NCBI GenBank assembly: GCA_900547395.1
Contig: URGP01000012.1
Location: 4,428-68,427 of the forward strand
From: an uncultured Opitutales bacterium
Lineage (GTDB): Bacteria > Verrucomicrobiota > Verrucomicrobiia > Opitutales > Intestinicryptomonadaceae
Direction: 5' to 3'
Length of the DNA stretch: 64,000 nt
A program made the position numbers and the translations under genes. The notes under the pieces were generated by a model, which did not search any database, was not told the origin of the DNA, and saw nothing but the letters and a program-made list of their open reading frames with translations. Of the stretch, positions 63,485 through 64,000 are shown in pieces. How positions within the stretch are numbered: position 1 is the stretch's first letter; each line of letters starts with the position of its first letter.

Positions 63485-63680
63485 TTAGTGTTTCAAGTTT
63501 TCAAATGTTATACGCTTCTTGACATCTTCGATTATACCTAATTTTTCAAGTTCATTTTTTATCTCGCATGCCAAGCTAAATCCTATTTTTAGTTTGCGTT
63601 GAAAGTGTGATATGCTTGTTTTATTGGTTTTTCTTACCACTTCAATAGATTTAATTAACAGTTCATTGTTTGGGTATTCT
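63485..63680 (-). pseudogene. FtsK gamma-type winged-helix fragment
   Basis: The last 60 or so residues of this minus-strand frame match the FtsK gamma domain: 'LLIKSIEVVRKTNKTSISHFQRKLKIGF' (ends quoted), with 'NELEKLGII' after it. In FtsK this winged helix reads KOPS sites. No FtsK motor domain precedes it. Upstream codons run antisense into the fragment of another gene at about 63670, so the frame start at 63730 is not natural. Probably a broken C-terminus. Confidence 0.5.
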
Positions 63681-63923
63681 ATGTGGAGCGGATATTTGTC
63701 GCCAAAGTTCGACAAACATGGACAATACAAAGATTTAATAAACGATAAAAATGTTATTTTTGAAAAACTTCATACCGGAGGTCATTCGGAGCAAAAAGAC
63801 TTATTGGATTTTGTTGCAAACATCGCACCAAAAAAATTTGTCCCATTCCACACGAATGTCCCCGAGAAGTTATTAGAAAATTATTCGAATACAATAATAG
63901 GAAAAGAAGAAATTAATATTTAA
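63660..63923 (+). pseudogene. C-terminal fragment of an MBL-fold metallo-hydrolase
   Basis: From about 63660 the plus strand reads 'LFGYSMWSGYL', 'KLHTGGHSEQKDLLDFVANI' and 'PKKFVPFHTNVPEKL', the end of an RNase J-like metallo-beta-lactamase protein (conserved HTGGH and PxHT). The HxHxDH active-site half is missing, and upstream bases belong to the FtsK-gamma fragment on the other strand. A stop follows at 63921-63923. Confidence 0.55.
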
Positions 63924-64000
63924 TAAATTTGATACCGTATTTTAGCGCTCTACGTCAAAGATTGTGGAATGGATAAAAAAAAGGAGGGCAAAGAAGGAAA

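Noticed and set aside
63967..64000. Possible gene start at the right edge
   Set aside because: Ten codons of Lys/Glu/Gly are too few to judge, and the stretch may only be a purine-rich ribosome site.

Overview
The window looks like chromosome of a Verrucomicrobiota-type bacterium (PVC superphylum, probably the Opitutales/Puniceicoccales side). This is inferred from gene content: a secreted DUF1501/DUF1549/PPC-type set at the left edge, a complete MoxR-DUF58-DUF4381-BatA/B/C/D/E set, OlsF-like aminolipid synthesis, outer-membrane porins and a lipid A acyltransferase fusion, all in a moderately GC-balanced, densely packed Gram-negative style. No species is claimed.

Layout. 1-3552 (minus) encodes three secreted proteins of the DUF1549/DUF1501/PPC type. 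3684-5555 (minus) is purE-queF-unknown, closed by a terminator. 5677-14092 (plus) is a long compact operon: trkA-trkH (K+ uptake), pdxJ, acpS, nnr, dprA and an LtaS-like sulfatase-fold enzyme. 14129-15279 (minus) is a DRE-TIM aldolase preceded by an aromatic-rich leader peptide and a terminator. 15382-18047 holds an esterase, a TSUP exporter and manA. 18149-18486 is tRNA-Gln(TTG) followed by an unexplained structured, terminator-ended segment. 18759-22986 has a DMT transporter, a DUF3034-like barrel, a frameshifted hydrolase, an Rrf2 regulator, a YjbR protein and a bioB remnant. 23523-25751 (minus) is metY-cysK. 26212-33723 (plus) carries a SanA-like protein, aroK, lysC, thrC, cimA and an OlsF-like acyltransferase. 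33865-42301 (minus) is the Bat operon. 42383-45197 (minus) is tyrA and an aroA-cmk fusion. 45311-48679 has an LpxL/half-glycosyltransferase fusion, a mutarotase and a sugar kinase. 48811-53522 (plus) is a MacA-MacB-type efflux system with its outer-membrane factor. 53632-55035 is a Tat-exported sulfide:quinone oxidoreductase. 55123-60061 is a type III restriction-modification system in AT-rich DNA. 60058-61371 is a porin, 61488-61931 an RRM protein, and 61952-63923 an AT-rich tail of small membrane proteins ending in two broken gene fragments.

How the genes connect. Several amino-acid branches are represented: shikimate/aromatic (aroK, aroA-cmk, tyrA), aspartate family (lysC, thrC), isoleucine (cimA) and sulfur amino acids (cysK, metY). 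Envelope functions are the second theme: Bat, LtaS-like, LpxL fusion, OlsF-like, porins and MacAB.

The most interesting signal is at 15144-15279. A 22-codon leader ORF with seven Phe/Tyr codons in nine positions is followed by a 9-nt antiterminator-like complement and a rho-independent terminator, directly before an aldolase of unknown substrate. It has the layout of ribosome-mediated attenuation and suggests that this aldolase belongs to aromatic amino-acid metabolism.
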